Both the position numbers and the translations under genes were made by a program. The notes under the pieces are model-generated. The model was not told the DNA's origin and searched no databases. It worked only from the letters and a program-made list of their open reading frames with translations. Shown here piece after piece: positions 16,567 to 24,630 of a DNA stretch of 64,000 bases (its first letter is position 1; every line of letters begins with the position of its first letter). This DNA comes from Candidatus Delongbacteria bacterium (GTDB lineage: Bacteria > UBA4055), in the NCBI GenBank assembly GCA_016937995.1, contig JAFGVM010000057.1:17526-81525 (forward strand). Direction: 5' to 3'.

Positions 16567-17334
16567 ATGAAATACAAAATAATATTGATAATAGTTCTGA
16601 ATTTGTTCCTGTCAGCCAGAGAATTACAGAGTCTGAATCTCTTTAATAAAGAATTTTATTTTTTTGATGGTTTTGAAAATAATTTGCAAATATACACTGA
16701 CAATGGAAAGTTGATCAAAGAAGTGGATATGTCCAATATAAACAAAAATTCAATTTCAGATTTCTTTATCAGATACAACAGCATAAACAGTTATTTGTTC
16801 GATTCAATTTCAGGAGTATTATATTTTCTGGATGAAAATTATAATTTGAGTTATTCTTTTGATCTGACTGAGATATTTAAGCTAAAGTTGAATGCCGAGA
16901 TATATCCTGCAAATTACAACTCATTGATATTAGCCTCAGAAGATCTTGAAAAGTATTACATACTTGAGAATAAGGAAATGAGTGAGATAATATTTCTGTC
17001 AGATGATCCTGTTGATTATTCTTATTCATCGAACAGTCTCTTTATTTTGTTTTCAGATAAAGTGGAGGTGTATTCCTATGAAGGGATATACCAAAGATCG
17101 TTTCCATTGAAAGAATTAATTGAACCGTCCAAAATATTTATTTCTGGTAAAAATCTGTTTGTGAAGCATAAAGATGGAATAGACAGGATCAATTGCTCAA
17201 TAAATTTTAAAATTACAGGCGAAGATTATCAAACCCGAATAATAAATGAGAGCAATATTCAGGACTTCGCTATTGTTTCAAACAATGCAGCATTATTGAT
17301 AAATAATAAAATTATTTTCAGGACATTAGAGTGA
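16567..17334 (+). CDS. Exported protein, possible beta-propeller, unknown function
   Basis: The protein is about 255 aa with an N-terminal signal peptide (YKIILIIVLNLFLSA). The mature chain consists of repeated beta-strand-like blocks of about 40 residues, such as LYFLDENYNLSYSFDL, LFSDKVEVYSYEGIYQRSF and LFVKHKDGIDRI. This pattern suggests an NHL/WD-type propeller, though not confidently. The ATG at 16567 was chosen for the signal peptide; a TTG at 16552 is in frame. The last codon overlaps the GTG start of rsgA (GTGA), so the two are coupled. Confidence 0.62.
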   Translation: MKYKIILIIVLNLFLSARELQSLNLFNKEFYFFDGFENNLQIYTDNGKLIKEVDMSNINKNSISDFFIRYNSINSYLFDSISGVLYFLDENYNLSYSFDLTEIFKLKLNAEIYPANYNSLILASEDLEKYYILENKEMSEIIFLSDDPVDYSYSSNSLFILFSDKVEVYSYEGIYQRSFPLKELIEPSKIFISGKNLFVKHKDGIDRINCSINFKITGEDYQTRIINESNIQDFAIVSNNAALLINNKIIFRTLE

Positions 17335-18263
17335 CGGAAAAAGGCTTAGTTCTATATGGTAACGGAGTAGATTACACAGTTATTGTTGATGATAAGGAAA
17401 TTATCGCAAGGTTGCGCGGTAAGCTATTGCATACAACAAAAAGATCACATCATCCGGTCTGTTCCGGTGATTATGTTAAACTGATAAAAGAAAAAGATGA
17501 CTACCAAATATCAGAGATCCTTCCAAGAAAGAATAAAATTTCAAGACCTTCCAATTATCAGATCAGAAAAGAACAGGTCATAGCTGCCAATATTGATTAT
17601 CTTTTCCTGATAGTATCAGTATACTCTCCCAGGTTCAATACCGGATTTATTGACAGGATATTAACTTATAGTAATATGCAGCAGATCGAAACCATTATCG
17701 TGGTAAATAAAGTCGATCTCGGAGTTTCAGATTATGAGCTTGAATGTATTGAAGGATATAAAAAGATAGGTTATAAAGTGATAGGAACATCAACAAAAGA
17801 AAATACAAATATTGACAAGATAGAAGAGTTAACTTCAGGAAACATAACTGCATTCATTGGCAATTCAGGAGTTGGGAAATCATCAATTTTAAATTCTATA
17901 GATCCAACGGTAATGCAGAAGGTTAATGAAACATCTACATATTCTCTGAAAGGGAAACATACAACCAAACAAAGCAGATTATTTCCAATAAGGAACGGAG
18001 GGTATATAATGGATACTCCAGGGATCAGGGAATTTGGGCTTTGGAACATAGAATGGGATGAGCTGAAGAATTATTTTCCAGAGATACATGCTCTCAGCAG
18101 TAAATGCAAATTTCATAACTGCTTACACAAAAATGAACCCGGATGTGCTGTAAGAAATGCTGCAGAAAATGAAAGTATCCCTGATTTTAGGTATGAAAAT
18201 TATCTTAGAATTCTTGATACTCTTTATGAGAACAGGAATATATATTTCAAAAAAGATGAATAA
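17331..18263 (+). CDS. rsgA: Small-subunit-dependent ribosome biogenesis GTPase RsgA
   Basis: The 310-aa circularly permuted GTPase helps late maturation of the 30S subunit. Order of motifs: N-terminal OB domain (about 1-70), G4 NKVDLG, then G1 GNSGVGKSSILN, G2 region GKHTTKQ, G3 DTPGIREFGLWN, and a C-terminal zinc finger CKFHNCLHKNEPGCAV. The start is GTG at 17331, overlapping the upstream stop. A second ribosome-related gene, thx, lies convergently just downstream. Confidence 0.96.
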   Translation: MTEKGLVLYGNGVDYTVIVDDKEIIARLRGKLLHTTKRSHHPVCSGDYVKLIKEKDDYQISEILPRKNKISRPSNYQIRKEQVIAANIDYLFLIVSVYSPRFNTGFIDRILTYSNMQQIETIIVVNKVDLGVSDYELECIEGYKKIGYKVIGTSTKENTNIDKIEELTSGNITAFIGNSGVGKSSILNSIDPTVMQKVNETSTYSLKGKHTTKQSRLFPIRNGGYIMDTPGIREFGLWNIEWDELKNYFPEIHALSSKCKFHNCLHKNEPGCAVRNAAENESIPDFRYENYLRILDTLYENRNIYFKKDE

Positions 18264-18287
18264 AAAAAGACAGGTTTGACCTGTCTT
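18261..18287 (-). terminator. Terminator between rsgA and thx, T-tract on the minus strand
   Basis: AAGACAGG-TTTGA-CCTGTCTT (18267-18287) with a seven-A run at 18261-18267, i.e. a U-tract for minus-strand transcripts. It best serves thx; for rsgA on the plus strand the following tract is poor (AAATTATTG). Confidence 0.7.
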
Positions 18288-18346
18288 AAATTATTGTGTT
18301 AATAAAAACTCCGGAAATACTTAAGAATCATTGCACCTCTTAATTT

Positions 18347-18454
18347 TTACTTTTTTACCTTTTTTACAACAGCTTTTTTTCTCTTTTGTCTTGTTTTTCC
18401 GGCAGTACCTCTATTGATCTTGCCTTTTCTGCTGCTTAGATCTCCTTTACCCAT
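18347..18454 (-). CDS. thx: 30S ribosomal protein THX (bTHX)
   Basis: A 35-codon gene encodes a lysine/arginine-rich peptide starting MGKGDLSSRKGKINRGTAGK and followed by TRQKRKK and a VVKKVKK tail. The start MGKGD..SRKGKI.RG.AGK..QKR is the hallmark of ribosomal protein THX (S31), which fills a gap in the head of the 30S subunit in Thermus and many FCB bacteria. Ribosome site GAGAGG lies nine bases before the ATG. The gene faces rsgA tail to tail with a terminator between them. Confidence 0.88.
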   Translation of the reverse strand: MGKGDLSSRKGKINRGTAGKTRQKRKKAVVKKVKK

Positions 18455-18602
18455 TGTAAACCTCTCTAAAGTATTATTTTGATTTGCCTTAAACATAAAG
18501 TATTATGGTGATTAATTCCACTTAAAAAATAATTTTTTCCATTTGTTTAATTAACTGATTTTATTATCTTGAAAGTAATAAATTTTTCATCGGGAGATAG
18601 AA

Positions 18603-18782
18603 ATGGAACTGTATGACCTTGTAATGCCGCTGGGGATTATAACATATGTGCTGATAATTCTGGCTATTTTAACCGGAAGAAGAATCATAAAACTTCATCC
18701 CAAATGGCATAAGATCATTGCTGTATTAGCACTTGTATTTGCAACTTTACATGCTGCAATTGTCATTTCTTATAACATATAA
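18603..18782 (+). CDS. 59-aa two-helix membrane protein with conserved-type histidines
   Basis: The 60-codon ORF has a GGGAG ribosome site eight bases upstream. It encodes two membrane helices (about residues 9-24 and 38-56) joined by GRRIIKLHPKWHK. Histidines at positions 32, 36 (loop/helix start) and 50 (second helix) recall the paired-His heme sites of cytochrome b/ferric-reductase-like membrane domains (compare HKxxGxxxxxxAxxHA), but with only two helices this is speculative. It ends 16 bases before the desulfoferrodoxin-like gene, so the pair is likely an operon. Confidence 0.7.
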   Translation: MELYDLVMPLGIITYVLIILAILTGRRIIKLHPKWHKIIAVLALVFATLHAAIVISYNI

Positions 18783-18798
18783 ACCAAATGGAGACATC

Positions 18799-19164
18799 AT
18801 GAAAAAGATATTCATTTTAATGATCATTACAGGGTTTTTAATGGTCATTTCGGCACATTCTGCATCAAAAGTAGAAGCCAAATACAATTTCGAGAACAAA
18901 TTACTCACAGTTAATTTTACACATTCTGTAAAAGACAACACAAAACATTTTATTGAAGAAGTGAAAATTGATCTGAACGGAAAAGAGATCATCTCTCAAA
19001 TGTTAAGTTCTCAGGATGATAATGTGAAGGGTGAACTCCTTTTTAAGATCAATGATACGAAGTTAGGAGATGTGATCAATATTAGCGCTAAGTGTAACAA
19101 AGGTGGAACCAGGAAATTTGAACTTGTTTTGAAAAAAGAGAATGAAGTGAAAGAAATAAAATAA
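18799..19164 (+). CDS. Exported desulfoferrodoxin/superoxide-reductase-like protein with incomplete iron site
   Basis: The 121-aa protein starts at 18799 (ribosome site TGGAGA) with a signal peptide (about 1-22). The rest aligns by eye to the Ig-like iron-binding domain of superoxide reductase: THSVKDNTKHFIEEVKIDLNGKEI corresponds to the H-P-M...E-H-Y-I-E-W-I region, giving His42 and His50. SAKCNKGGTRKFEL corresponds to the C-N-x-H-G-x-W region, with Cys99 kept but the following His replaced by Gly. At least one histidine ligand is missing, so normal superoxide reduction is doubtful. It could bind another metal or be a structural relative (SoxZ-like). Confidence 0.6.
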   Translation: MKKIFILMIITGFLMVISAHSASKVEAKYNFENKLLTVNFTHSVKDNTKHFIEEVKIDLNGKEIISQMLSSQDDNVKGELLFKINDTKLGDVINISAKCNKGGTRKFELVLKKENEVKEIK

Positions 19165-19191
19165 TAATACATCAAAGTTTTACATATTATT

Positions 19192-19686
19192 CTACCCAAT
19201 TATACCTTTGAGATGTTTTACATATTTTGCAGCTCCACCTTTTTGATATCCGGTTTTACCTAGAAGTTTTTCGTTATTATCCAGTAAAATTATAGTTGGA
19301 TAACCTCTGATATCAAATTTTCTGGCAAGTGACTTATTTTGTTTTTTTAATTCATTTGATTGTTTGATCGATCTTGGGAAATCTAACTTAACAAGGATCA
19401 GATTTTTATCTGCGTAATTCTGAAAATCTTTTTTGCTGAAAACTTCATTATCTAATTTGATACACCAACCACACCAATCTGATCCCGTAAAATCCAATAA
19501 AAGTTTTTTCCCTGACTTCTTTGCTTTGGATACAGCAGCTGAATAACTTGTTTCCCAATTACCCATGGCAGGAGAGTATAATGCCTGTATTTTTTCGGAA
19601 GTGCTGCTCCTATTGATATAATTCTCGTATGCATAGTATACACCGATCAAAACGATACCGACCAGTAAAATATGTTGAATTTTCAT
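19192..19686 (-). CDS. Membrane-anchored thioredoxin-family protein
   Basis: The 164-aa protein has one N-terminal membrane helix (about residues 5-20) and a thioredoxin domain. KLLLDFTGSDWCGWCIKLD near 66-84 gives the active-site C-G-W-C, and GYPTIILLD gives the cis-proline. It resembles the thioredoxin_7/DsbD-gamma type and likely reduces periplasmic disulfides or handles peroxide. It is convergent with the desulfoferrodoxin-like gene, last of a minus-strand run of small genes. Confidence 0.88.
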   Translation of the reverse strand: MKIQHILLVGIVLIGVYYAYENYINRSSTSEKIQALYSPAMGNWETSYSAAVSKAKKSGKKLLLDFTGSDWCGWCIKLDNEVFSKKDFQNYADKNLILVKLDFPRSIKQSNELKKQNKSLARKFDIRGYPTIILLDNNEKLLGKTGYQKGGAAKYVKHLKGIIG

Positions 19687-19700
19687 GTATTATCCACTTG

Positions 19701-20051
19701 CTATATTTTTAAACTTTTATCTAAGAAATACTGAAATTCCAAAGTTCTGCCTTCAGGGTCTTTACCCCAGAAATGATAGATGTTGAACTTAGGATTTAGA
19801 ACCGGTTCGGTTGTTGATATATCTTTCAGTCTGGTGTATGCTTCATCTACTTTAGGCTGCGATTCATAAAAAAATGTAATACACGGATCCACTTCTTCTT
19901 TTTCTCCCTGACAGAATCCAAGAAGAAAATTTTCATGTTTCAGAATAATGCATTGTCCCTGATCATACCATAATTCCATTCCGATACGATCAATATAGAA
20001 ATTTCTTATCATCTCAAGATCATTAGTTCTAAAAAATATTAAACCAGCCAT
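19701..20051 (-). CDS. VOC (glyoxalase/bleomycin-resistance fold) protein
   Basis: The 116-aa protein contains a single vicinal-oxygen-chelate unit pair: IFFRTNDLEMIRNFYIDRIGMELWYDQGQCIILKHENFLLGF in the first half and YHFWGKDPEGRTLEFQYF near the C-terminus. The latter is the DPxGN/RxLEFxxF motif with the metal-site Glu. The substrate cannot be read from sequence. It lies in a minus-strand string with thioredoxins. Confidence 0.83.
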   Translation of the reverse strand: MAGLIFFRTNDLEMIRNFYIDRIGMELWYDQGQCIILKHENFLLGFCQGEKEEVDPCITFFYESQPKVDEAYTRLKDISTTEPVLNPKFNIYHFWGKDPEGRTLEFQYFLDKSLKI

Positions 20052-20067
20052 TTAACACCATCCAAAA

Positions 20068-20316
20068 TTATAGTTCGAGCTCAACAAGTTTTGCAGTTAC
20101 TTTCTCAATTGCAGTCAGTTCATTAATTATCTCATTTTTACCTTCACCGACAAATTCTATCATGATAAATCCAACTTCAGAACACTGATCAAGAACTCCA
20201 TCGTGAATGCCGAGCCTGGTTTTGATACTGCAACCGTATTTTGTAAGAATTTCCTGCACGCTTACTGCAGAAGCATGCCTTTTACCGATAAGAATAAGAA
20301 TTATTGATTTTTTCAT
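20068..20316 (-). CDS. ACT-like domain protein, similar to the TM1266 hydrogenase-associated family
   Basis: The 82-aa single-domain protein has a beta-alpha-beta-beta-alpha-beta ACT/ferredoxin-like pattern (IILILIGKRHASAVSVQEILTKYGCSIKTRLGIHD, then VGFIMIEFVG). The pattern of VQEILTKYG..I..RLGIHD resembles the TM1266 family (iron-only hydrogenase system regulators). No hydrogenase genes are nearby, so the functional link is not supported by context. The ribosome site is GGAGGTAAC. Confidence 0.68.
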   Translation of the reverse strand: MKKSIILILIGKRHASAVSVQEILTKYGCSIKTRLGIHDGVLDQCSEVGFIMIEFVGEGKNEIINELTAIEKVTAKLVELEL

Positions 20317-20337
20317 GTGTTACCTCCGTAATACAAT

Positions 20338-20649
20338 TTAGTTTATCAGGTTGAAGTATCTTTCAAGTAACTCTTCCAACTCTGTCATTGCAAAATTCCT
20401 ACTGAATCTCTTGCTTTCTTTTCCCTCTACGAAAACGATTACAGACGGGACAGTAAAAACTGTGTATTGTCCGCAAATCTCTTCAGATTCTTTTGTATTA
20501 ACAAATACGAACTTGAAATCATTGTATTTTTCAACAAGCTCTTTCACTTTAGGTTTCAACACCTTACAGACATTGCACTCATCATGTGAGAAGTAAGCTA
20601 CAGTTACGATTTTATCTGAAACGATATTGTTAAAATCATTAATTTTCAA
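20338..20649 (-). CDS. Thioredoxin-like protein with CNVC active site
   Basis: The 103-aa cytoplasmic thioredoxin fold has VAYFSHDECNVCKVLKPKVKEL near residues 18-40, with active site C-N-V-C, and VFTVPSVIVFVEG as the cis-proline strand. It starts at TTG 20649; the only upstream in-frame codon before that is a stop, so TTG is the best start. It overlaps the end of the SGNH hydrolase gene by 11 bases, in a region of AATTTTC repeats. Confidence 0.85.
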   Translation of the reverse strand: MKINDFNNIVSDKIVTVAYFSHDECNVCKVLKPKVKELVEKYNDFKFVFVNTKESEEICGQYTVFTVPSVIVFVEGKESKRFSRNFAMTELEELLERYFNLIN

Positions 20650-21367
20650 TTTTCAATTTTCCACTTTCAATTGTTTCTTGAACCAGCTTTCCCCAAACAA
20701 CATATCCTTCAGCATTTAAATGTAGTCCATCATGTGTGTACTCAGGTTTCAGCAGATTGTTTTCTGAAAGAACCTTGTTCAGGTCTAAAAAAAGTATTTC
20801 CTTTTCCTCGGCATATTTCTTTAATTCTGCATTTATTTTTGTGACCAGAGGATTATTATGCTCATGGCTGTAGTACATTCCATTATTGTAAATTACAGAT
20901 TGAAGAACAGGTTTTATCTCATTCTTCAATAAAATATTCATGATCTCTTTTATATTTGCTATTATTTCCTCAGTTGGTAACCGTCTGGTAAGATCATTGA
21001 TACCCCCAAGAAAAAAACATGCTTTAGGTTTAACTTTAAGAACGCTTTCCATTCTGCTCAGCATTCCTTCAGTTATATCTCCGTTAATACCTCTGTTGAC
21101 AATATCTTTTCTTTCAAGTAATTCGTTCCAATCGATCCCTGCAGTGATCGAATTTCCCAGCATTACTATATCGGCTTGTTTATTGAAAAGCATAAAATTT
21201 TCTACTCCGGGTTTATATTTTGGATTGTCTGTATAGTGATATTCCGTCTGAATATTAAGTTTTCCTGCCAAATACTGTATTGTTCTTTTCCATAGACCTC
21301 CTTCTAATATCAGGATCACTGTTATCAGGAGCAAAAAGATATTTGTAATTAACAAGAATTTTTTCAT
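20639..21367 (-). CDS. SGNH/GDSL-family lipase/esterase
   Basis: The 242-aa protein has a signal or anchor helix at the N-terminus (about 4-24). It has the SGNH blocks: I, VMLGNSITAGIDW near 69-81 with the nucleophile Ser; III, FLGGINDLTRR; V, DGLHLNAEGYVVWG near 215 with the Asp/His pair. It hydrolyses esters of lipids or sugar acetyl groups, probably outside the cytoplasm. Its C-terminal codons (GKLKIEN) are written in a short AATTTTC tandem array. Confidence 0.88.
   Translation of the reverse strand: MKKFLLITNIFLLLITVILILEGGLWKRTIQYLAGKLNIQTEYHYTDNPKYKPGVENFMLFNKQADIVMLGNSITAGIDWNELLERKDIVNRGINGDITEGMLSRMESVLKVKPKACFFLGGINDLTRRLPTEEIIANIKEIMNILLKNEIKPVLQSVIYNNGMYYSHEHNNPLVTKINAELKKYAEEKEILFLDLNKVLSENNLLKPEYTHDGLHLNAEGYVVWGKLVQETIESGKLKIEN
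20640..20672. repeat. AATTTTC short tandem repeat across a gene junction
   Basis: Tandem AATTTTC-type units at the overlap of the SGNH hydrolase stop and the thioredoxin start. They supply both the C-terminal residues of one gene and the TTG start of the next. Confidence 0.5.
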
Positions 21368-21382
21368 ACGTACAATATAAAC

Positions 21383-21414
21383 AAAAAAGAAGTCATTTAG
21401 CAGACTTCTTTTTT
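21383..21414 (-). terminator. ppdK terminator
   Basis: AGAAGTC (21388-21394) / GACTTCT (21403-21409) flanked by A and T runs on both sides; functional for minus-strand ppdK. Confidence 0.8.
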
Positions 21415-21434
21415 GTTTATTGATAACTTAACCA

Positions 21435-24116
21435 TTAATGGGAATGTTCATGGTCGTGGTCATGTCCGCAATCACAACCTTCATCTTCGCAGTCACAGTC
21501 ATGATCATGTGGCGGATACATTATAGCAGCATGAGCAGCGGCAAGTCTTGCGATAGGTACTCTGTAAGGAGAACAACTAACTTCATCAAGTCCTATAACA
21601 TGACAGAATACAACAGAATCAGGGTCACCACCGTGTTCACCGCAGATACCTATATGAATGTCCGGATTAGCTTCTTTTGCTGTTATTACACAATGCTCCA
21701 TGAGTTTACCAACTCCTTCCTGATCTATAGTCTGGAACGGATCTTTTTCATAAATTCCAAGCTCGACATATTTAGTTAGGAATGAAGCAGCATCATCTCT
21801 ACTGAATCCGCAAGTCATCTGAGTAAGGTCATTTGTACCAAAACTCATAAATTCACAGTGCGGTGCGAACTCATCAGCGGTCAAAGCTGCCCTAGGAACC
21901 TCGATCATAGTTCCAATTTTATAATCAACCTTATTACCAACCTGTAATTCTTCAGCCACTTTTTCAATAACTTTTTTAACATTTAAATATTCTTCAACTT
22001 TACCTGTCAGTGGTATTTCGATCCATGGTTTTGCACCCGGAACGGTTAGAGCAGCTTTGAAAATAGCCCTTGCCTGCATAGCAGGGATCTCAGGATATTT
22101 AACAGCCAATCTGCAACCTCTGAATCCAAGCATAGGATTGAATTCATGAAGACTTTCAATAGTGGATCTCAGTTCTTCAACAGATACATTGATCTCAGCT
22201 GCAACATCCTCTATATCTTTTTCTTCCTTTGGTAAGAACTCGTGCAAAGGAGGATCAAGTAGTCTGATTATCATAGGTTTGCCTTCAAGTACTTTGAAGA
22301 TATCTTCAAAATCTTTCTGCTGGAAAGGTTCGATCTTAGCTAATGCTTTTTCTCTTTCAACCTGTTCTTTTGCAACTATCATTTCTCTTACAGCCTTAAT
22401 TCTGGAAGCTTCAAAGAACATATGTTCTGTACGGCAGAGGCCAATTCCCTCAGCTCCAAATTTTACAGCAACTTTTGTATCTTCAGGAGTATCCGAATTA
22501 GCTTTTATCAGCATTACTCTAAATTTATCGGCCATTTCCATCAAAGCACCAAAATCACCGGATAATTCAGGTTCAGTGACCGGCACACTACCTTCGTAAA
22601 CAGCTCCGGTTGACCCATCTAAAGTTATTACATCGCCATGATTAAAAACTTTTCCATTGAATTCCAATGTTCTCGCATGCTCATCGATCTTAGCAGTTGA
22701 ACATCCTGCAACACAACATTTACCCATTCCTCTTGCAACTACGGCTGCGTGAGAGGTCATTCCACCCCTGGCGGTAAGAATACCGTTAGAAGCATTCATA
22801 CCAATAAGGTCCTCAGGAGAAGTTTCATTTCTAACAAGGATAACATCTTCACCGGATTCATTTAATTCGTGAGCAAGATGTGCATCGAACACAACCTTAC
22901 CAACAGCAGCACCAGGTGATGCAGGTAATCCAATTGCAAGCGGGGTTAATTCTTTTACAGCTACAGGATCCAGATGAGGGTGTAACAACTGATCCAACTG
23001 GGCTGGTTCAACTCTCATTACAGCCTGTTCTTCATCGATCAATCCCTCTTTTACCATTTCAACTGCCATTCTGACAGCAGCAGCAGCAGTTCTTTTACCA
23101 TTACGGGTTTGAAGCATCCATAATTTACCTTCTTCAATAGTAAATTCCATGTCCTGCATATCTGTATAATGTTTTTCAAGGTTATCTCTGTATGATACCA
23201 ATTCGTTGTAAATAGCTTCATTCTGATCTTTTAGTGCCTGAATTTCCAAAGGTGTTCTAATACCTGCAACAACATCTTCTCCCTGGGCATTCATCAGATA
23301 CTCACCATAGAATTTATTTTCTCCGGTACTAGGATTTCTGGTAAAACATACTCCTGTTCCACTGGTATTACCTTTATTTCCAAAGACCATAACCTGAACA
23401 TTTACAGCAGTTCCGGCCAAACCCTTTAGATCGTTCAATTTTCTATATAAGATCGCTCTGTCGTTATTCCATGATCCGAATACGGCTTCAACAGACATTT
23501 TTAACTGCTCAAACGGGTCCTGAGGGAATAATTTACCTGCTGTTTTTTGTATTGCGGCTTTGTATCTTTCAATAACTTTTTGAAGGTCGTCAGCAGACAG
23601 GTCAGTGTCAAATTCAACCCCTTTTTCATTTTTTACTGTATGAAGTTCCTTCTCAAAGATTTCACCATCAATACCCATTACAACATTTCCGAACATTTGA
23701 ATAAATCTTCTATATGAGTCGTATCCAAATCTAGGATTGTTTGTTTTATTGATCAAACCTTTAACAGAAATATCATTCATTCCTAAATTTAAAACAGTAT
23801 CCATCATACCCGGCATTGATACGGCAGCACCGGATCTTACTGACAGTAATAATGGGTCTTCATCATCGCCAAGTTTTTTACCAAGGCTATCTTCAAGTTG
23901 CTTGACATGGATTTTATATTCTTCAATTATTCCGTCAGCGATCTTATTTTGACCGTCTTTATAAAAATCCTGACATGCTTCAGTAGTTAAAGTAAATCCG
24001 GGAGGAACCGGGATCCCAAGTTTTGTCATTTCAGCCAGGTTTGCTCCCTTACCACCAAGAAGCTCTTTCATTTTAGCTTCTCCTTCACTGAAGCTATATA
24101 CAAATTTTTTAACCAT
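21435..24116 (-). CDS. ppdK: Pyruvate, phosphate dikinase with His/Cys/Asp-rich C-terminal tail
   Basis: The 893-aa enzyme interconverts pyruvate + ATP + Pi with PEP + AMP + PPi, central in many anaerobes. Seen: the N-terminal nucleotide domain with GGKGANLAEM, the phosphohistidine domain GGMTSHAAVVARGMGKCCVAG (His456), and the C-terminal TIM barrel ending GICGEHGGDP with the catalytic Cys. The domain ends near residue 868. About 24 further residues contain seven His, four Cys, seven Asp and three Glu (HDHDCDCEDEG, CDCGHDHDHEHSH), absent from ordinary PPDK. The tail looks like a metal-binding appendage. The gene has its own promoter and terminator. Confidence 0.96.
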   Translation of the reverse strand: MVKKFVYSFSEGEAKMKELLGGKGANLAEMTKLGIPVPPGFTLTTEACQDFYKDGQNKIADGIIEEYKIHVKQLEDSLGKKLGDDEDPLLLSVRSGAAVSMPGMMDTVLNLGMNDISVKGLINKTNNPRFGYDSYRRFIQMFGNVVMGIDGEIFEKELHTVKNEKGVEFDTDLSADDLQKVIERYKAAIQKTAGKLFPQDPFEQLKMSVEAVFGSWNNDRAILYRKLNDLKGLAGTAVNVQVMVFGNKGNTSGTGVCFTRNPSTGENKFYGEYLMNAQGEDVVAGIRTPLEIQALKDQNEAIYNELVSYRDNLEKHYTDMQDMEFTIEEGKLWMLQTRNGKRTAAAAVRMAVEMVKEGLIDEEQAVMRVEPAQLDQLLHPHLDPVAVKELTPLAIGLPASPGAAVGKVVFDAHLAHELNESGEDVILVRNETSPEDLIGMNASNGILTARGGMTSHAAVVARGMGKCCVAGCSTAKIDEHARTLEFNGKVFNHGDVITLDGSTGAVYEGSVPVTEPELSGDFGALMEMADKFRVMLIKANSDTPEDTKVAVKFGAEGIGLCRTEHMFFEASRIKAVREMIVAKEQVEREKALAKIEPFQQKDFEDIFKVLEGKPMIIRLLDPPLHEFLPKEEKDIEDVAAEINVSVEELRSTIESLHEFNPMLGFRGCRLAVKYPEIPAMQARAIFKAALTVPGAKPWIEIPLTGKVEEYLNVKKVIEKVAEELQVGNKVDYKIGTMIEVPRAALTADEFAPHCEFMSFGTNDLTQMTCGFSRDDAASFLTKYVELGIYEKDPFQTIDQEGVGKLMEHCVITAKEANPDIHIGICGEHGGDPDSVVFCHVIGLDEVSCSPYRVPIARLAAAHAAIMYPPHDHDCDCEDEGCDCGHDHDHEHSH

Positions 24117-24186
24117 TTTATTCTCCTTTTAATTTATAAAACATACAGAGTTGAACCTGTTCATTATTTCACAGTAAAGCATACTA

Positions 24187-24215
24187 AAAATAAAAACTTA
24201 TGCCTCTTAAGTCAA
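24187..24215 (-). promoter_or_regulatory. ppdK promoter
   Basis: Minus strand TTGACT (24215-24210), 17-base spacer, TATTTT (24192-24187), about 70 bases upstream of the ATG at 24116. Confidence 0.62.
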
Positions 24216-24540
24216 TAATATTCTGACGAAAATACGATAGTAGTTGCTAAAAATATTGATATTTTTTATGGGCATCGACCATATTGGAATTTTTTTAGAT
24301 GCACTATTAAGTATAAATAGCGGCAGTTCTATACTTTATACGCTTCATAAAAAAGAAAACATTCCATCAATATTTTTAAAATAAATTCGACTGATATTAT
24401 GAAATAAATTTGATCAAAATTGTAGGATCATACCTGAAAGTCAAATTGAGTTATGTTTTTTTATCAAAAATCTCAGCATTTGGAACTACTTTCTATAAAA
24501 CATGCAATAAAAAAATAAATAAATATAAATGATTTTTTTC
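24216..24540. other. AT-rich divergent spacer, no gene seen
   Basis: Between the ppdK and sigma-factor promoters lies very AT-rich sequence with no ORF above 30 codons having a ribosome site, no strong hairpin and no copy of the dispersed repeats. The length (about 325 bases) is unusual for this compact window. Confidence 0.5.
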
Positions 24541-24569
24541 TTGCCAAAACGACTTTTTTATGTTACCTT
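24541..24569 (+). promoter_or_regulatory. Promoter of the primary sigma factor gene
   Basis: TTGCCA (24541-24546), 17-base spacer, TACCTT (24564-24569), 62 bases before the ATG at 24631. Confidence 0.5.
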
Positions 24570-24630
24570 TGAAGACCTTGTCAGTTAGGCACAGGCGTAA
24601 TTTAATTTATATAAAAGAGGGTAATGCTAT

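Noticed and set aside
22162-22599. Plus-strand ORF of 145 codons inside ppdK
   Set aside because: Antisense of a strongly conserved enzyme region, Ser/Ile-rich, no ribosome site.
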